DNA from: Peribacillus asahii
Lineage (GTDB): Bacteria; Bacillota; Bacilli; Bacillales; DSM-1321
DNA: 64,000 nt
Reading direction: 5' to 3'
NCBI RefSeq assembly: GCF_004006295.1
Contig: NZ_CP026095.1
Location: forward strand, 4,369,501 to 4,433,500
Under the pieces are notes generated by a model that worked only from the letters and a program-made list of their open reading frames with translations, was not told where the DNA came from and did not search any database. Shown here piece by piece: positions 52,658-61,430 of this stretch (position 1 is the first letter of the stretch; every line of letters starts with the position of its first letter). The position numbers and the translations under genes are program-made.

Positions 52658-52684
52658 ATATCGGTGCTGTTACTGTTTTATTTA
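52658..52684 (-). promoter_or_regulatory. Sigma-D promoter of hag
   Basis: Minus strand TAAA (52684-52681), 15-base spacer, ACCGATAT (52665-52658), fitting TAAA-N15-GCCGATAT at 11 of 12 positions. Confidence 0.88.
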
Positions 52685-52694
52685 GAGAATACAT

Positions 52695-52925
52695 TTATTT
52701 TTTTCGAAAAAAATCGCTTAAACTTGTCAAAGTGTTGACTTCGGTATTTAGGGCTTGGTTATTTTCTTGCTGGATGGACAAATATATTTCTTTCCGATGG
52801 ATGTCGACATGCTTTGGTGCTTGAATACCAAGTTTAATTTGCTCTCCTTCAACCGCTAATACCGTAATCTCAATATCATTGCCAATCATAATCGATTCGT
52901 TTAACTTTCTAGTAAGTACAAGCAT
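52695..52925 (-). CDS. csrA: Translational regulator CsrA
   Basis: A 76-residue RNA-binding protein starting [20 protein letters not shown] and containing [16 protein letters not shown] with the conserved Arg for RNA contact. It represses hag translation by binding GGA sites in the leader and is neutralised by FliW. Its ATG overlaps the fliW stop codon by one base (TAATG), as in B. subtilis. Confidence 0.97.
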   Translation of the reverse strand: MLVLTRKLNESIMIGNDIEITVLAVEGEQIKLGIQAPKHVDIHRKEIYLSIQQENNQALNTEVNTLTSLSDFFRKK

Positions 52926-53368
52926 TATTTGACCTCCTGTTTGACCGAAGATGGGATAAGCTTATGGCGAGTTGTATAGTTATCCGTTTTCATAATGTAT
53001 TGCTTACCTAATTTCTTCGTGTGGTTGAGGATAATCGGTGCTTGCAGGTTAGCCGTTGTTTGTTCAAATGGATCTCGTACCGATAAAATCGTGAATACCG
53101 TCACATCTTGTTCGAGCTGGATTTGTAAATCGGCTAGTACTTCATCAGAAAGGTTCACTTCATACGTCAGGAACACATCAAATGGATTCGTCATAATGAA
53201 AGCGACTTCTTGAGTTTTGATAGACTGAAGTACGAAAAATGGTGTTTCCTCAAGTGGTAGTAAGCCAAATTGTTTCTCCTCTAAAAACCCCGGAATCCCG
53301 CTCTCGAATGTATAAATCTCTTCTTCATTCATCTCTATTTCACCGTGAAATTTTGTAGAAATCTTCAT
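52925..53368 (-). CDS. fliW: Flagellar assembly factor FliW
   Basis: A 147-residue protein ([62 protein letters not shown]) of normal FliW length. It binds either CsrA or flagellin; when flagellin is exported, free FliW releases hag mRNA from CsrA. The ATG at 53368 is preferred because AGGG lies six bases ahead. It is coupled to csrA. Confidence 0.95.
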   Translation of the reverse strand: MKISTKFHGEIEMNEEEIYTFESGIPGFLEEKQFGLLPLEETPFFVLQSIKTQEVAFIMTNPFDVFLTYEVNLSDEVLADLQIQLEQDVTVFTILSVRDPFEQTTANLQAPIILNHTKKLGKQYIMKTDNYTTRHKLIPSSVKQEVK

Positions 53369-53384
53369 CTTTATCCCTACTTTC

Positions 53385-53936
53385 TTATACATTTACAACA
53401 TCAATATTTAATGAATTTTCTTGGGTAACATTCGTCTTCACACTACCTGGTGTGTAGTCGTGAATTGGCTTTTGAATTTGCACGTCAATAATCGGTTTGT
53501 GCGTTTGCGCTTCGATATTCAGTTTGGCTTGTTCATAATGCGTTTTGACACTGAATGGAGATGGAATCCAGCCGATATTGAATTGTTTAGTTGGTCGTTC
53601 GCTATTTTGTTTGGCATGTGCACCTAGTACATTGCCGCCTCTTTCAATATGCATCAGTTCATCGCCTTGTCGCGATCTTCGTGCGATTCCTTCTAATACT
53701 CTTTGCTTCCCTTCCTGAGCTAATTCTGCGGTCCTTTGAAAAATATGCTTAATATCCATCTGCTCCCACGCTTCTGTTTGATCGATTGTCAGCCTCCCTG
53801 GGGTTCTCTCGATATGAAGAGTCGCTTGCGGCTGTTCAATCGATTGAATTGCCTTTGATGGCTCCATACGTTGAACAGGGTCTGCAATGGTTAAGCCTGT
53901 TTGAATAAACGTAGACTGCATTCTAATTTGCTGCAT
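53385..53936 (-). CDS. yviE: YviE-like flagellar operon protein (DUF6470)
   Basis: A 183-residue protein between flgL and fliW, the position of B. subtilis yviE. QPQATLHIERTPGRLTIDQT and the C-terminal Pro/Ile/Gln-rich repeats (KPIIDVQIQKPIHDYTPGSV) are the family's pattern. Function is unknown, probably flagellar. AGAGGTG before the ATG at 53936 sets the start. Confidence 0.85.
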   Translation of the reverse strand: MQQIRMQSTFIQTGLTIADPVQRMEPSKAIQSIEQPQATLHIERTPGRLTIDQTEAWEQMDIKHIFQRTAELAQEGKQRVLEGIARRSRQGDELMHIERGGNVLGAHAKQNSERPTKQFNIGWIPSPFSVKTHYEQAKLNIEAQTHKPIIDVQIQKPIHDYTPGSVKTNVTQENSLNIDVVNV

Positions 53937-53981
53937 GCTTTTCACCTCTTATAGAAAAAAGCTATCCATATAGAATAGCTT

Positions 53982-54863
53982 TTACCTTAGAAAATCAAGT
54001 AAACTCGGCTGAATCACTTTAGCACCAACGCTTAATGAAGCGGTATGAATACTTTCTTGTGTTGTGAAGTCGAGAATGACTTTTTCCATGTCTACATCTT
54101 CATTGCTAGAAAGGATTTTTTGAGCGAAGACTTCTTGTTGGCCTACACGATCAGTCATTAGGTCGATTCGGTTTTGCTTGGCACCGACTTTTGCTTGCTC
54201 TTTAATAAATACATTAATCATCTCATCCAGCTCAGCTAATCGGTTCGTAATATCCGCTTCGTCTGTACTCTTTAAACTTGCCATTAATTGATCAATTGTA
54301 CCGCCCGTTTTAAGCGCTTCTCCAAATGTGCTCTGTCCGCTTGTGTTAATCGGAATTTTAATCCCTGTAAACACTTCGACTTGAATTTCATCCGTTCCAT
54401 AGCTTGGTGCACCGTCAACCATCGTGTCTGACGGTCGTTTATTTGTATCATAGCCGTTAAAAATATACTTCCCGCCAAGTTGAGTATCCCCAATATCGAC
54501 TAAATGTTGTTTCAATTGCTTAATTTCTTCATTGACACTGTCCCTTTGGTCTGACTCATATGTTCCATTACTCGATTGTACCGTTAGCTCCCTCATTCGT
54601 TGAAGGGCAGAAATGGCTTGTCCTAATGCTGAGTCGGTACTCTCGACCCAGTTTGTTGCTTCACTAATATTACGTGAATATTGTTCCACTTGGTTTAAGC
54701 TTGTTCGATAGTTCATCCCCATCATCGCTGCTACCGGATCATCTGATGGTTTAGAAAACTTTTTTTGCGTTAAAATTTGTTCCTGCAGTTTTGCCAATCT
54801 CTCATAGCTATTGCTAATATTGCGAATCATGTTATTTGAAAGCATCGATTGCGTTACGCGCAT
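53982..54863 (-). CDS. flgL: Hook-filament junction protein FlgL
   Basis: A 293-residue hook-associated protein 3. RVTQSMLSNNMIRNISNSYE and KFSKPSDDPVAAMMGMNYR at the N-terminus and the C-terminal helix (DFTTQESIHTASLSVGAKVI) are conserved with flagellin-like D0/D1 helices. It joins the hook to the filament together with FlgK, encoded 18 bases upstream. Confidence 0.95.
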   Translation of the reverse strand: MRVTQSMLSNNMIRNISNSYERLAKLQEQILTQKKFSKPSDDPVAAMMGMNYRTSLNQVEQYSRNISEATNWVESTDSALGQAISALQRMRELTVQSSNGTYESDQRDSVNEEIKQLKQHLVDIGDTQLGGKYIFNGYDTNKRPSDTMVDGAPSYGTDEIQVEVFTGIKIPINTSGQSTFGEALKTGGTIDQLMASLKSTDEADITNRLAELDEMINVFIKEQAKVGAKQNRIDLMTDRVGQQEVFAQKILSSNEDVDMEKVILDFTTQESIHTASLSVGAKVIQPSLLDFLR

Positions 54864-54881
54864 GTATCTTCACCTCACCTT

Positions 54882-56435
54882 TTATCTGCCACCAGTGCCC
54901 ATACCGTTAATAATTCTATCAAGCATTTCATCCACTAATGTGACCATTCGTGCTGCTGCATTGTAGGCTTGCTGGTACCTAACCATATCAGTCATTTCTT
55001 CATCTAAAGAAACCGCACTTACTGATTGACGATTTTTATCCACTGAAGTCGCTAAAATTTGTGCATTCGAATGGTCTTTTTGCACGCTGGCAGAATCGAC
55101 ACCTAGATTTCCGATAACCCCTGCGTAATATGTATCAAACGTTCCATTTAATCCAGCAGGTACGTTTCCACTTTCATACTGAGTGAAATCCTTTGACTTA
55201 ATAGCTGCTAAATGATGAGCGTTCTCATTATCACCAGCCGCATTACTTTTTCCACCGGATGCAATTAAAGATGGATCTTTAATAATGTCTGCGTTTACTT
55301 TAATCGTTTGAGCAGCGTTTTTTCCAGCTGTAATTTCAAAGAAATTTCCACCGTTAGTCGGCGGCTCCCCTACTACGAAGCCTTGACTATGAACATAGTT
55401 AAACTCCTTCACAACAGCTTCTGTCATATCGTTCAGCTTTTGCAGCATGTCAGGGTATGCCCCTTTCACCGTACCATCTTCTACATACCCAGCACTTTCA
55501 ATCAACCCAGTAAGTGCACCGGCAAATTTATAGTCCTGTAATGTCGTGCTGCCAATTTTCACACCGCTAATGGCGCCTGTCGCACTATCTGTTTGAACTT
55601 CAATATTATTGACCCCAACAATTCCAGTATGATTCACACTAATTAAGTTAATCGGCGGCATGTAAGAAGAACCGTCCTCTTGAATTAATTCAATGTTATA
55701 CAGTCCTTCAGCGGCTGCTTTGTCAACAATGCCGTATTTTTCTGGAAACACCGTAGATACTTTCACATTCATGAACTGTGATAATTGATCAACTAGCGTA
55801 TCTCGCTCGTCATATAAATCATTTGAGACATAGCCATGCGGTTCGACTTTGCTGATTTTCTCATTAATGCTTTGAATATTAGAGATAATCGTATTGATTC
55901 CGCTTTGTTCCACGCCAATTTGATAACGAAGATCCTCTTGCACACTCGTTAAAGCATTATAGTAGTAGTTCAGCGTTTCAGCGACCATTTGCCCAGATGA
56001 AGCGACAACAGCCCGCGCCCCGATATTATCCGTATTTGTTGTTAAATCCTCTAACGAACCCCAGAAATTGTTCATCGTGTTTAATAAACCACTTTCTGAC
56101 GGATCATTTAAAATCTCTTCCATTTTCGTCAATGATTCACTTAACGAACTATAGTAGCCTACTTTGCTGCTTTGGCTGCGATATTGGCTATCTAAAAAAC
56201 TATCGCGAATTCGCTGAATAGAACCCGCTTCCACACCTGTTCCTAGTTGTCCCGCTATTCGCGGGCTATTCAATGCTGGAGAAGGAAAACTCTCTGTTGC
56301 TGATAGATTGACGCGCTGACGTGAATATCCAGGTGTATTCGCATTCGCAACATTGTGGCCTGTTGTATATAGGGCAGATTGAGCAACGCTAAGTGCGCGC
56401 TTTGATGTTTCTAAGCCCATAAAAGTCGAAACCAT
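54882..56435 (-). CDS. flgK: Hook-associated protein FlgK
   Basis: A 517-residue protein. The N-terminal rod/hook motif (STFMGLETSKRALSVAQSAL, TGHNVANANTPGYSRQRV) and the C-terminal SLDEEMTDMVRYQQAYNAAA are diagnostic. It forms the first hook-filament junction layer. It lies between flgN and flgL in the sigma-D-dependent flgM operon. Confidence 0.96.
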   Translation of the reverse strand: MVSTFMGLETSKRALSVAQSALYTTGHNVANANTPGYSRQRVNLSATESFPSPALNSPRIAGQLGTGVEAGSIQRIRDSFLDSQYRSQSSKVGYYSSLSESLTKMEEILNDPSESGLLNTMNNFWGSLEDLTTNTDNIGARAVVASSGQMVAETLNYYYNALTSVQEDLRYQIGVEQSGINTIISNIQSINEKISKVEPHGYVSNDLYDERDTLVDQLSQFMNVKVSTVFPEKYGIVDKAAAEGLYNIELIQEDGSSYMPPINLISVNHTGIVGVNNIEVQTDSATGAISGVKIGSTTLQDYKFAGALTGLIESAGYVEDGTVKGAYPDMLQKLNDMTEAVVKEFNYVHSQGFVVGEPPTNGGNFFEITAGKNAAQTIKVNADIIKDPSLIASGGKSNAAGDNENAHHLAAIKSKDFTQYESGNVPAGLNGTFDTYYAGVIGNLGVDSASVQKDHSNAQILATSVDKNRQSVSAVSLDEEMTDMVRYQQAYNAAARMVTLVDEMLDRIINGMGTGGR

Positions 56436-56459
56436 GTATGTACCCTCTCTTTCTATGTA

Positions 56460-56930
56460 TTATGCTTTTGAATCGAACATGCTGATGGATTGCTTCGGTG
56501 CTTGCTCGTTGCCATAATTATAGTTTCGGTCCTGCGGTCGCAATACATCTAATGATAGATTGACAAACTGCAAGGACTGAACGAGCAATTGCTGATTGAA
56601 CTCATTTTGTTCTTTTAATTGTGTTACCTCTTCTAAAAGTTCCATTTTTAAACGCTGTAAAATCTCTGCTTCAAAAGAAGATGCTTCTTCCATCACCTGA
56701 TCGAACGTAGCGTTTTGTTGACTATTCAAGAACGTTTGAACGGCTTCTTGTCGTTTGTTTTCTATTTGTGAGATAGCTTTCACATACTTCTGCTCATCCA
56801 TCAAAAGAGCGGTAAGGGCGTCCGTGTCACCTTCTATGATGATGTTCTTTTTTTTACTCGCTAGTTTATTAAAGCCTTGGTGAAGCTTAATTAATTGCTC
56901 GAGTGCCTCGATGATTGGCTGTGCGGACAT
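56460..56930 (-). CDS. flgN: FlgN-like flagellar chaperone
   Basis: A 156-residue helical protein between flgM and flgK, the position of B. subtilis yvyG (flgN), the export chaperone of FlgK and FlgL. IIEALEQLIKLHQGFNKLAS and the Leu/Gln-rich middle suit the family. AGGAGG seven bases before the ATG at 56930 sets the start. Confidence 0.88.
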   Translation of the reverse strand: MSAQPIIEALEQLIKLHQGFNKLASKKKNIIIEGDTDALTALLMDEQKYVKAISQIENKRQEAVQTFLNSQQNATFDQVMEEASSFEAEILQRLKMELLEEVTQLKEQNEFNQQLLVQSLQFVNLSLDVLRPQDRNYNYGNEQAPKQSISMFDSKA

Positions 56931-57006
56931 CTCCATTCCTCCTCTGTACACAGATGATGGACGGATGAACATTACGGCCACCCGCCCTTTTTAATCAAAC
57001 GTTTGA

Positions 57007-57270
57007 TTAACGTTTAAAATAATCGATAATCCCTTTAGCTGTGGCCTTTGAATCCAACGTATATGTGCCATTCTCTACTTGGCGCTTCAGCTGTTCGATT
57101 TTTGCCTGTCTTTCAGCTTGAATACTGGAGCCTTCCTGCATCACTTTAGCCTCCGAAGAAATCTCTAATTTATCGACTGCTTTCTTATGAGAAAGCTTCT
57201 GGTTGTCCATTTTGTTCGCTTGCAGATTATAAGGATTTACCCTCGATACACCAAAAGAATGAATTTTCAT
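57007..57270 (-). CDS. flgM: Anti-sigma-D factor FlgM
   Basis: An 87-residue protein. KLEISSEAKVMQEG and the C-terminal helices QAKIEQLKRQVENGTY / KATAKGIIDYFK are the FlgM sigma-binding pattern. It holds sigma-D inactive until the hook is complete. A sigma-D promoter upstream gives feedback control of the flgM-flgN-flgK-flgL-yviE-fliW-csrA unit. Confidence 0.93.
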   Translation of the reverse strand: MKIHSFGVSRVNPYNLQANKMDNQKLSHKKAVDKLEISSEAKVMQEGSSIQAERQAKIEQLKRQVENGTYTLDSKATAKGIIDYFKR

Positions 57271-57359
57271 TTCTCAAAGCCTCCCCCTTTGGTTAACTCG
57301 TTTTTTAGCAAACAATGTACCTTGCGTTCATCATCGTTTGTTGATTCTCCCTACCTCTA

Positions 57360-57386
57360 TTATCGACTGCATCTTCATTTTTTTTA
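57360..57386 (-). promoter_or_regulatory. Sigma-D promoter of the flgM operon
   Basis: Minus strand TAAA (57386-57383), 15-base spacer, GTCGATAA (57367-57360), close to TAAA-N15-GCCGATAA. It is 90 bases upstream of the flgM start. Confidence 0.75.
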
Positions 57387-57449
57387 TTGTTTCAAAGCAT
57401 CTTTCCATCGATACATTTTACCATTTTTATGGTAAGGAGAAATACCTAA

Positions 57450-57575
57450 TAAGAAAAGCGGAAGGTGCCTGTTTATCGGCGACAAGCATAAGATAAGCGC
57501 TGACAGAAGGCGTTCTTTGCCTTCCGAAGCGATTAGCTTATGACCTCGAGCCGATGGCGCCTGAAGCTAGACACC
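57450..57575. repeat. Dispersed ~120-bp structured repeat
   Basis: Starts AAGAAAAGCGGAAGG, holds nested arms ATCGGC/GCCGAT, CATAAG/CTTATG and GAAGGC/GCCTTC, and ends CTAGACACC. It can fold into a cruciform or multi-arm RNA. It lies between yvyF and the flgM promoter; the rest of this 360-base gap (57271-57630) holds that promoter and no gene. Other copies: 25402-25525 and 11571-11670. Confidence 0.78.
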
Positions 57576-57630
57576 AAAGCACATCGAAAACTTTAGATGC
57601 TTATCCTTTACATAAAAAAACCGCAAATCT

Positions 57631-58050
57631 CTATTCTCGTAAATTCTCTTTCACAAAATAAGTAACTCTCTTTTCCTGCTCGGTCATTTCACGTTGACGC
57701 TGCTCTTCTTTTTCAAGATTCTCCAATTCCGTTCGTAATTTCTTTGTACATGCCTCACATATTCGTCCATCACGGATTAACGTCCCGCATTGCTCACAAG
57801 GGTAACCTAGATTAGGAAATTGCGATATTCGTAATCTCCCTGTTTTAATAAATTTAAGGATTAAGCCTTCTTCAACGTCAGTCGCTTCTACTACTTGCGC
57901 CATCGTCGCTGTTCGATTGCTGCGCTTACGAATAAATTGATATACTTCATCAAACTTTTCTTCTTCTTCATTATAACAAGCGTCACATACATCTCTAAAT
58001 TTCGATTTCACAAAAAGTGCCCTACAGTTTGGGCAATTCATCAAATCCAC
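57631..58050 (-). CDS. yvyF: YvyF-like zinc-ribbon flagellar operon protein
   Basis: A 139-residue protein, the same length as B. subtilis YvyF. CPNC...CDACYNEEE forms one zinc site, the middle (QVVEATDVEEGLILKFI) resembles a helix-turn-helix, and CEQC...CEACTKKL forms another. The GTG at 58050 has GGGGGG seven bases ahead and is preferred. In B. subtilis yvyF lies between comFC and flgM; role uncertain. Confidence 0.88.
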   Translation of the reverse strand: MDLMNCPNCRALFVKSKFRDVCDACYNEEEEKFDEVYQFIRKRSNRTATMAQVVEATDVEEGLILKFIKTGRLRISQFPNLGYPCEQCGTLIRDGRICEACTKKLRTELENLEKEEQRQREMTEQEKRVTYFVKENLRE

Positions 58051-58140
58051 GTTCTTTCCCCCCTCAACCACCAAAAACGGTACATTTGTACTATTTATAT
58101 CGAATAAAATACCGAATGCTTTAGACATTCGGCAAAAATA

Positions 58141-58833
58141 TTATCTAGCAATGGTCATTGTTTCAATTTTTTCTGCTCCGGCAAGCTTCAATGCTTTAGC
58201 TGCATGCCGAACAGTAGAGCCCGTTGTGTATATATCATCCACGATGACAATGTTTTTCCCTTGTATAGCCTTTCGGTTTTTCACTTTAAAAATTTGCGGT
58301 AAATTGATTCGTTCTTGACGCGATTTCTTTGATTGCTTTTCCGTATGAATACGCATTAACAGCTCTGTACTGTTTATCTGCAGCACATCAAGTAAAGCTT
58401 GAGCTTGATTGAAGCCGCGCTCTTGCAGACGATCCTTACTTAATGGAATAACCGTAATGAGGTTGTACTCTGCCTGCTGAAGGCATTCCTTCATAAACGG
58501 CGCCAACACTTCCGCTAAAGCATAGTCACCGCGATACTTATATTTCGCAATCAACTCTTTTAAAAAATCATTATAGTGAAACAGCGAGACATTTTTCGTT
58601 AAATACCCCGCCCATTCAGGGTTGTTCTCCCATCTTACGCAATCTAAACAAAGTTGCTCACGCCGAAATGATTCATCGAGCTCACGCGAACAAATCGCGC
58701 ATGTTTCTCCAGAAATCCAAGCAAATTTCGCCTCACAATTTGAACATATACAACTTTTAGGCTGTCTTAAAAATAAACTGGTCCATGTCATCGGCTTTCT
58801 TATTTTTTCATAGCATATATAACAATTAGCCAT
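58141..58833 (-). CDS. comFC: Late competence protein ComFC
   Basis: A 230-residue protein. Four Cys pairs in the first 75 residues (CYIC, CSNC, CAIC, CLDC) bind zinc, and VIVDDIYTTGSTV near 200 is the phosphoribosyltransferase PRPP loop. It is needed for natural transformation and works with the ComFA translocase. The ATG at 58833 overlaps the comFA end by eight bases; the longer frame start at 58863 lies inside comFA. No comFB gene separates them, unlike B. subtilis. Confidence 0.92.
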   Translation of the reverse strand: MANCYICYEKIRKPMTWTSLFLRQPKSCICSNCEAKFAWISGETCAICSRELDESFRREQLCLDCVRWENNPEWAGYLTKNVSLFHYNDFLKELIAKYKYRGDYALAEVLAPFMKECLQQAEYNLITVIPLSKDRLQERGFNQAQALLDVLQINSTELLMRIHTEKQSKKSRQERINLPQIFKVKNRKAIQGKNIVIVDDIYTTGSTVRHAAKALKLAGAEKIETMTIAR

Positions 58834-60220
58834 CGAGAAGCCCATGCTTTCTCGCTTCTTCATTCATCGATGTAATATGTTTAATCGCTTCTACCATTGC
58901 CTTGCTTTTTCCATAATGAAAAAAAGTAATGTTCCCTGTTGGGTAAGCGAAACTGCGTCCAACGCGGCCGGCAATTTGGACAAGGGCGCTTTCGGTAAAA
59001 ACTTCGTGCTCCGCTCCAATAACCGCAACCTCTAAACGCTCAATCGTCACGCCTCGTTCTAAAATCGTCGTTGTTAATAAACCTTGCAGTTCACCGTCTC
59101 GTAATGCCTGCACGCGTTCTTTCCGATTCGGATGCTCGGCATAAACAGCCGGGAGATTCTGAAAAAGAGGACGGGCGGTTTCCATCACCGCAATGCTTGA
59201 GAAGAATAATAAAATAGGAATTTGGCGTTCGATTCGTTCATTCACCCAATCTTGAACGGGACGCGGAATTTTCTTTTGCTGAAACTGCTTCGCCCAGTTG
59301 CTGCACCATTTCATCTCAGGGACCGGAATCGGCTGGCGATGATAACGTGCCGGGATAGTGACCGCTTGAAGTTTGCCACTTCGATATTGCTTTTGCATTT
59401 GTTTCGATGGTGTGGCCGTTAAATAAATGGTCGTAGCCGTCTGCTTCTTTGCTTTTTGTACAGCATAGTGAAGCGAAGGATCCATCGAATATGGAAAAGC
59501 ATCAACTTCATCAATAATTATGGCATCAAACGCTTCTTTAAAGCGAAAAAGCTGATGTGTCGTCGCCACGCTAAGCGGTGCTAGCTTATGTCGATCATCA
59601 CTGCCTCCATAAAGGGCGGCCACTTCGATAAATGGGAATGCTTTTTTCAACCGAGGCGCTAATTCCAGTACGACATCTGTTCGCGGTGTTGCAATACAAA
59701 TCCGCTTTCCAGCAAGCAGTCCTGCTTCGATTCCCGCAAACAGCACTTCTGTTTTTCCAGCTCCACAAACAGCCCAAACGAGAAGCTCTTCTTGATGAAG
59801 AATCGCCTGCTTCACTCGGTCCGATGCAGTTTGCTGCCCTTCGGAAAGCGTACCTGACCAATTCATCACGCTTTTCGGGACATGGAACTCATAAGCCGGG
59901 CCAGTCCACGTATACAGCGGCGTACATTCGCTCACACGACCCATCATAATGCACGAACGACAATACGTGCAGAGCTGCCCGCATATCGCACACGGAAATG
60001 TATAAAATAACTGCTTGTCTTGGTTACCGCATCGAATACAATAATCCAATTCAATGCCAAACGTTTTTGCGACATAACCTTGTTCAATATGTGTCTCAAG
60101 TACATCGAGGGAAAACGGAATTTCAGCCGCTAACAATTGACGGCCAAATAAATGATGCTGAAGTTCAGTGGAATAAGCTTTTTGAGGGATAGAAAGCGGG
60201 GAGTGAGAAATCGTGTTCAT
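58826..60220 (-). CDS. comFA: DNA uptake helicase/translocase ComFA
   Basis: A 464-residue superfamily 2 ATPase. Cys pairs at 61/64, 77/80 and 84/87/90 form zinc sites, Walker A is AVCGAGKTE, the DEAD-box equivalent is IIDEVDAFPY, and VQIAGRVGR near the end is motif VI. It drives single-stranded DNA across the membrane during transformation. AAAAGGAGG precedes the ATG. First gene of the comF operon. Confidence 0.95.
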   Translation of the reverse strand: MNTISHSPLSIPQKAYSTELQHHLFGRQLLAAEIPFSLDVLETHIEQGYVAKTFGIELDYCIRCGNQDKQLFYTFPCAICGQLCTYCRSCIMMGRVSECTPLYTWTGPAYEFHVPKSVMNWSGTLSEGQQTASDRVKQAILHQEELLVWAVCGAGKTEVLFAGIEAGLLAGKRICIATPRTDVVLELAPRLKKAFPFIEVAALYGGSDDRHKLAPLSVATTHQLFRFKEAFDAIIIDEVDAFPYSMDPSLHYAVQKAKKQTATTIYLTATPSKQMQKQYRSGKLQAVTIPARYHRQPIPVPEMKWCSNWAKQFQQKKIPRPVQDWVNERIERQIPILLFFSSIAVMETARPLFQNLPAVYAEHPNRKERVQALRDGELQGLLTTTILERGVTIERLEVAVIGAEHEVFTESALVQIAGRVGRSFAYPTGNITFFHYGKSKAMVEAIKHITSMNEEARKHGLLDG

Positions 60221-60331
60221 ATGTTCAACCTCCTTTTTTAAAGAGTTCGACGTATTGTGACAGATTCCTTTTTCATCCAGAAGGATTTTCAGGTGTGAAT
60301 GCTGAAAATTATTTAGGAAAGGAGTGATAAT

Positions 60332-61321
60332 TTGATTATAAAACAGTGTGAAATTCCGATTAAAGCAAGGCTTCTTGAAGCGTTGCTCTATCGATTACCC
60401 GCTGCTCATCCAAAGCGCCCAATCTTAGAATCAGAACTTAGCAAATGTATGGCGGGTTATCGCGGCGAGCAATCGATTGATTCCGTGTTAGCAGCGCTTC
60501 CCGAAAAAGAGTACCTCCTCCTTCATGACCTCCGCATCCCCAGTACCCCTTACCCATTCCAATTGGACATCTTCATTCTTTCTCCATCATTTTTTCTCAT
60601 TCTAGAAGTAAAAAATATCGCTGGCGAAATTTACTTCGATGATGATTTTCATCAGCTGATTCAAACCAAAAATGACCAAGCACAAGCCTATGACGATCCG
60701 ATTTTACAGGTAAATCGGCAGCGCACAGAACTTCTGCAGTGGCTCGCTTCTAAAAAAGCACCTACAATACCGATTGAAACATTAGTGGTCAGCGCCAATT
60801 CACTAACAATTGTGCGTGCGAAAAGTAAAGAGATTACGGAAAAAGTCGTAAGGAGAAATAGCTTAGCATTGAAAATTCATTCACTTGCCGAAAAGTATCA
60901 AGAAGACATTTTATCTAAAAAAGAGTTGAAAAAACTAACGAATTTACTGTTAAAAGCGCACACTCCATATATTCCAAAACTGCTTACAACTTATAAAATT
61001 TCAGCAACTGAGCTGTTAACCGGTGTGCAATGCCCTAATTGCAGAGCATTGCCAATGAAAAGAAAATGGGGCAAGTGGCACTGCCAGAGCTGTTCATATT
61101 GCTCAAGTGATGCACATCTAGCTGCCATTCGTGATTACGCCCTCTTAATTAAGCCGACGATTACGAATCGTGAATTGCGGGATTTTTTGAGGTTGGATTC
61201 TGCATCTATTGCTGCAAAATGGCTTCATTCTATGAACCTACCCTCTACCGGTTCAACAAGAGATCGAGTGTATCATCTTAATTGGCATGATTTTGCAGCG
61301 GATTGGCATGATTATTCGTAA
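60332..61321 (+). CDS. NERD-domain protein with zinc ribbon and repeat-extended C-terminus
   Basis: A 329-residue protein, TTG start with AAAGGAG seven bases ahead. NERD signatures: GYRGEQ near 42, FQLDIFIL near 76, LEVKNIAGEI near 91; zinc ribbon CPNC...CQSC near 234-255. It shares this layout with the protein at 18529-19434. The last residues, NWHDFAADWHDYS, are two copies of a seven-residue unit encoded by a 21-bp tandem array that continues past the stop codon. The other NERD protein ends at the equivalent point (VHQWSFYQ), so the tail looks like a repeat-derived extension. It is divergent from comFA. Function unknown. Confidence 0.8.
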   Translation: MIIKQCEIPIKARLLEALLYRLPAAHPKRPILESELSKCMAGYRGEQSIDSVLAALPEKEYLLLHDLRIPSTPYPFQLDIFILSPSFFLILEVKNIAGEIYFDDDFHQLIQTKNDQAQAYDDPILQVNRQRTELLQWLASKKAPTIPIETLVVSANSLTIVRAKSKEITEKVVRRNSLALKIHSLAEKYQEDILSKKELKKLTNLLLKAHTPYIPKLLTTYKISATELLTGVQCPNCRALPMKRKWGKWHCQSCSYCSSDAHLAAIRDYALLIKPTITNRELRDFLRLDSASIAAKWLHSMNLPSTGSTRDRVYHLNWHDFAADWHDYS

Positions 61322-61385
61322 ATTCCGCATGATTTTTACCGAAATTGGCATGATTCTGAATGATTTCCGCACGATTCCCGCCCCC
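61280..61385. repeat. Five-copy 21-bp tandem repeat overlapping the NERD gene end
   Basis: GCATG (last copy GCACG) occurs at 61285, 61306, 61327, 61348 and 61369, every 21 bases, in units like AATTGGCATGATTTTGCAGCG. Two copies are coding (seven residues each) and three lie beyond the stop codon. The core resembles the array at 24131-24190. Confidence 0.85.
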
Positions 61386-61393
61386 GCCACACC

Positions 61394-61430
61394 AAAAAAA
61401 GAAACGTCTCCACACAAGACGTTTCTTTTT
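61394..61430 (-). terminator. Bidirectional terminator between the NERD gene and degV
   Basis: AGAAACGTCT-CCACACA-AGACGTTTCT stem with an A run before and T run after; it serves degV on the minus strand and can stop the NERD transcript. Confidence 0.88.
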
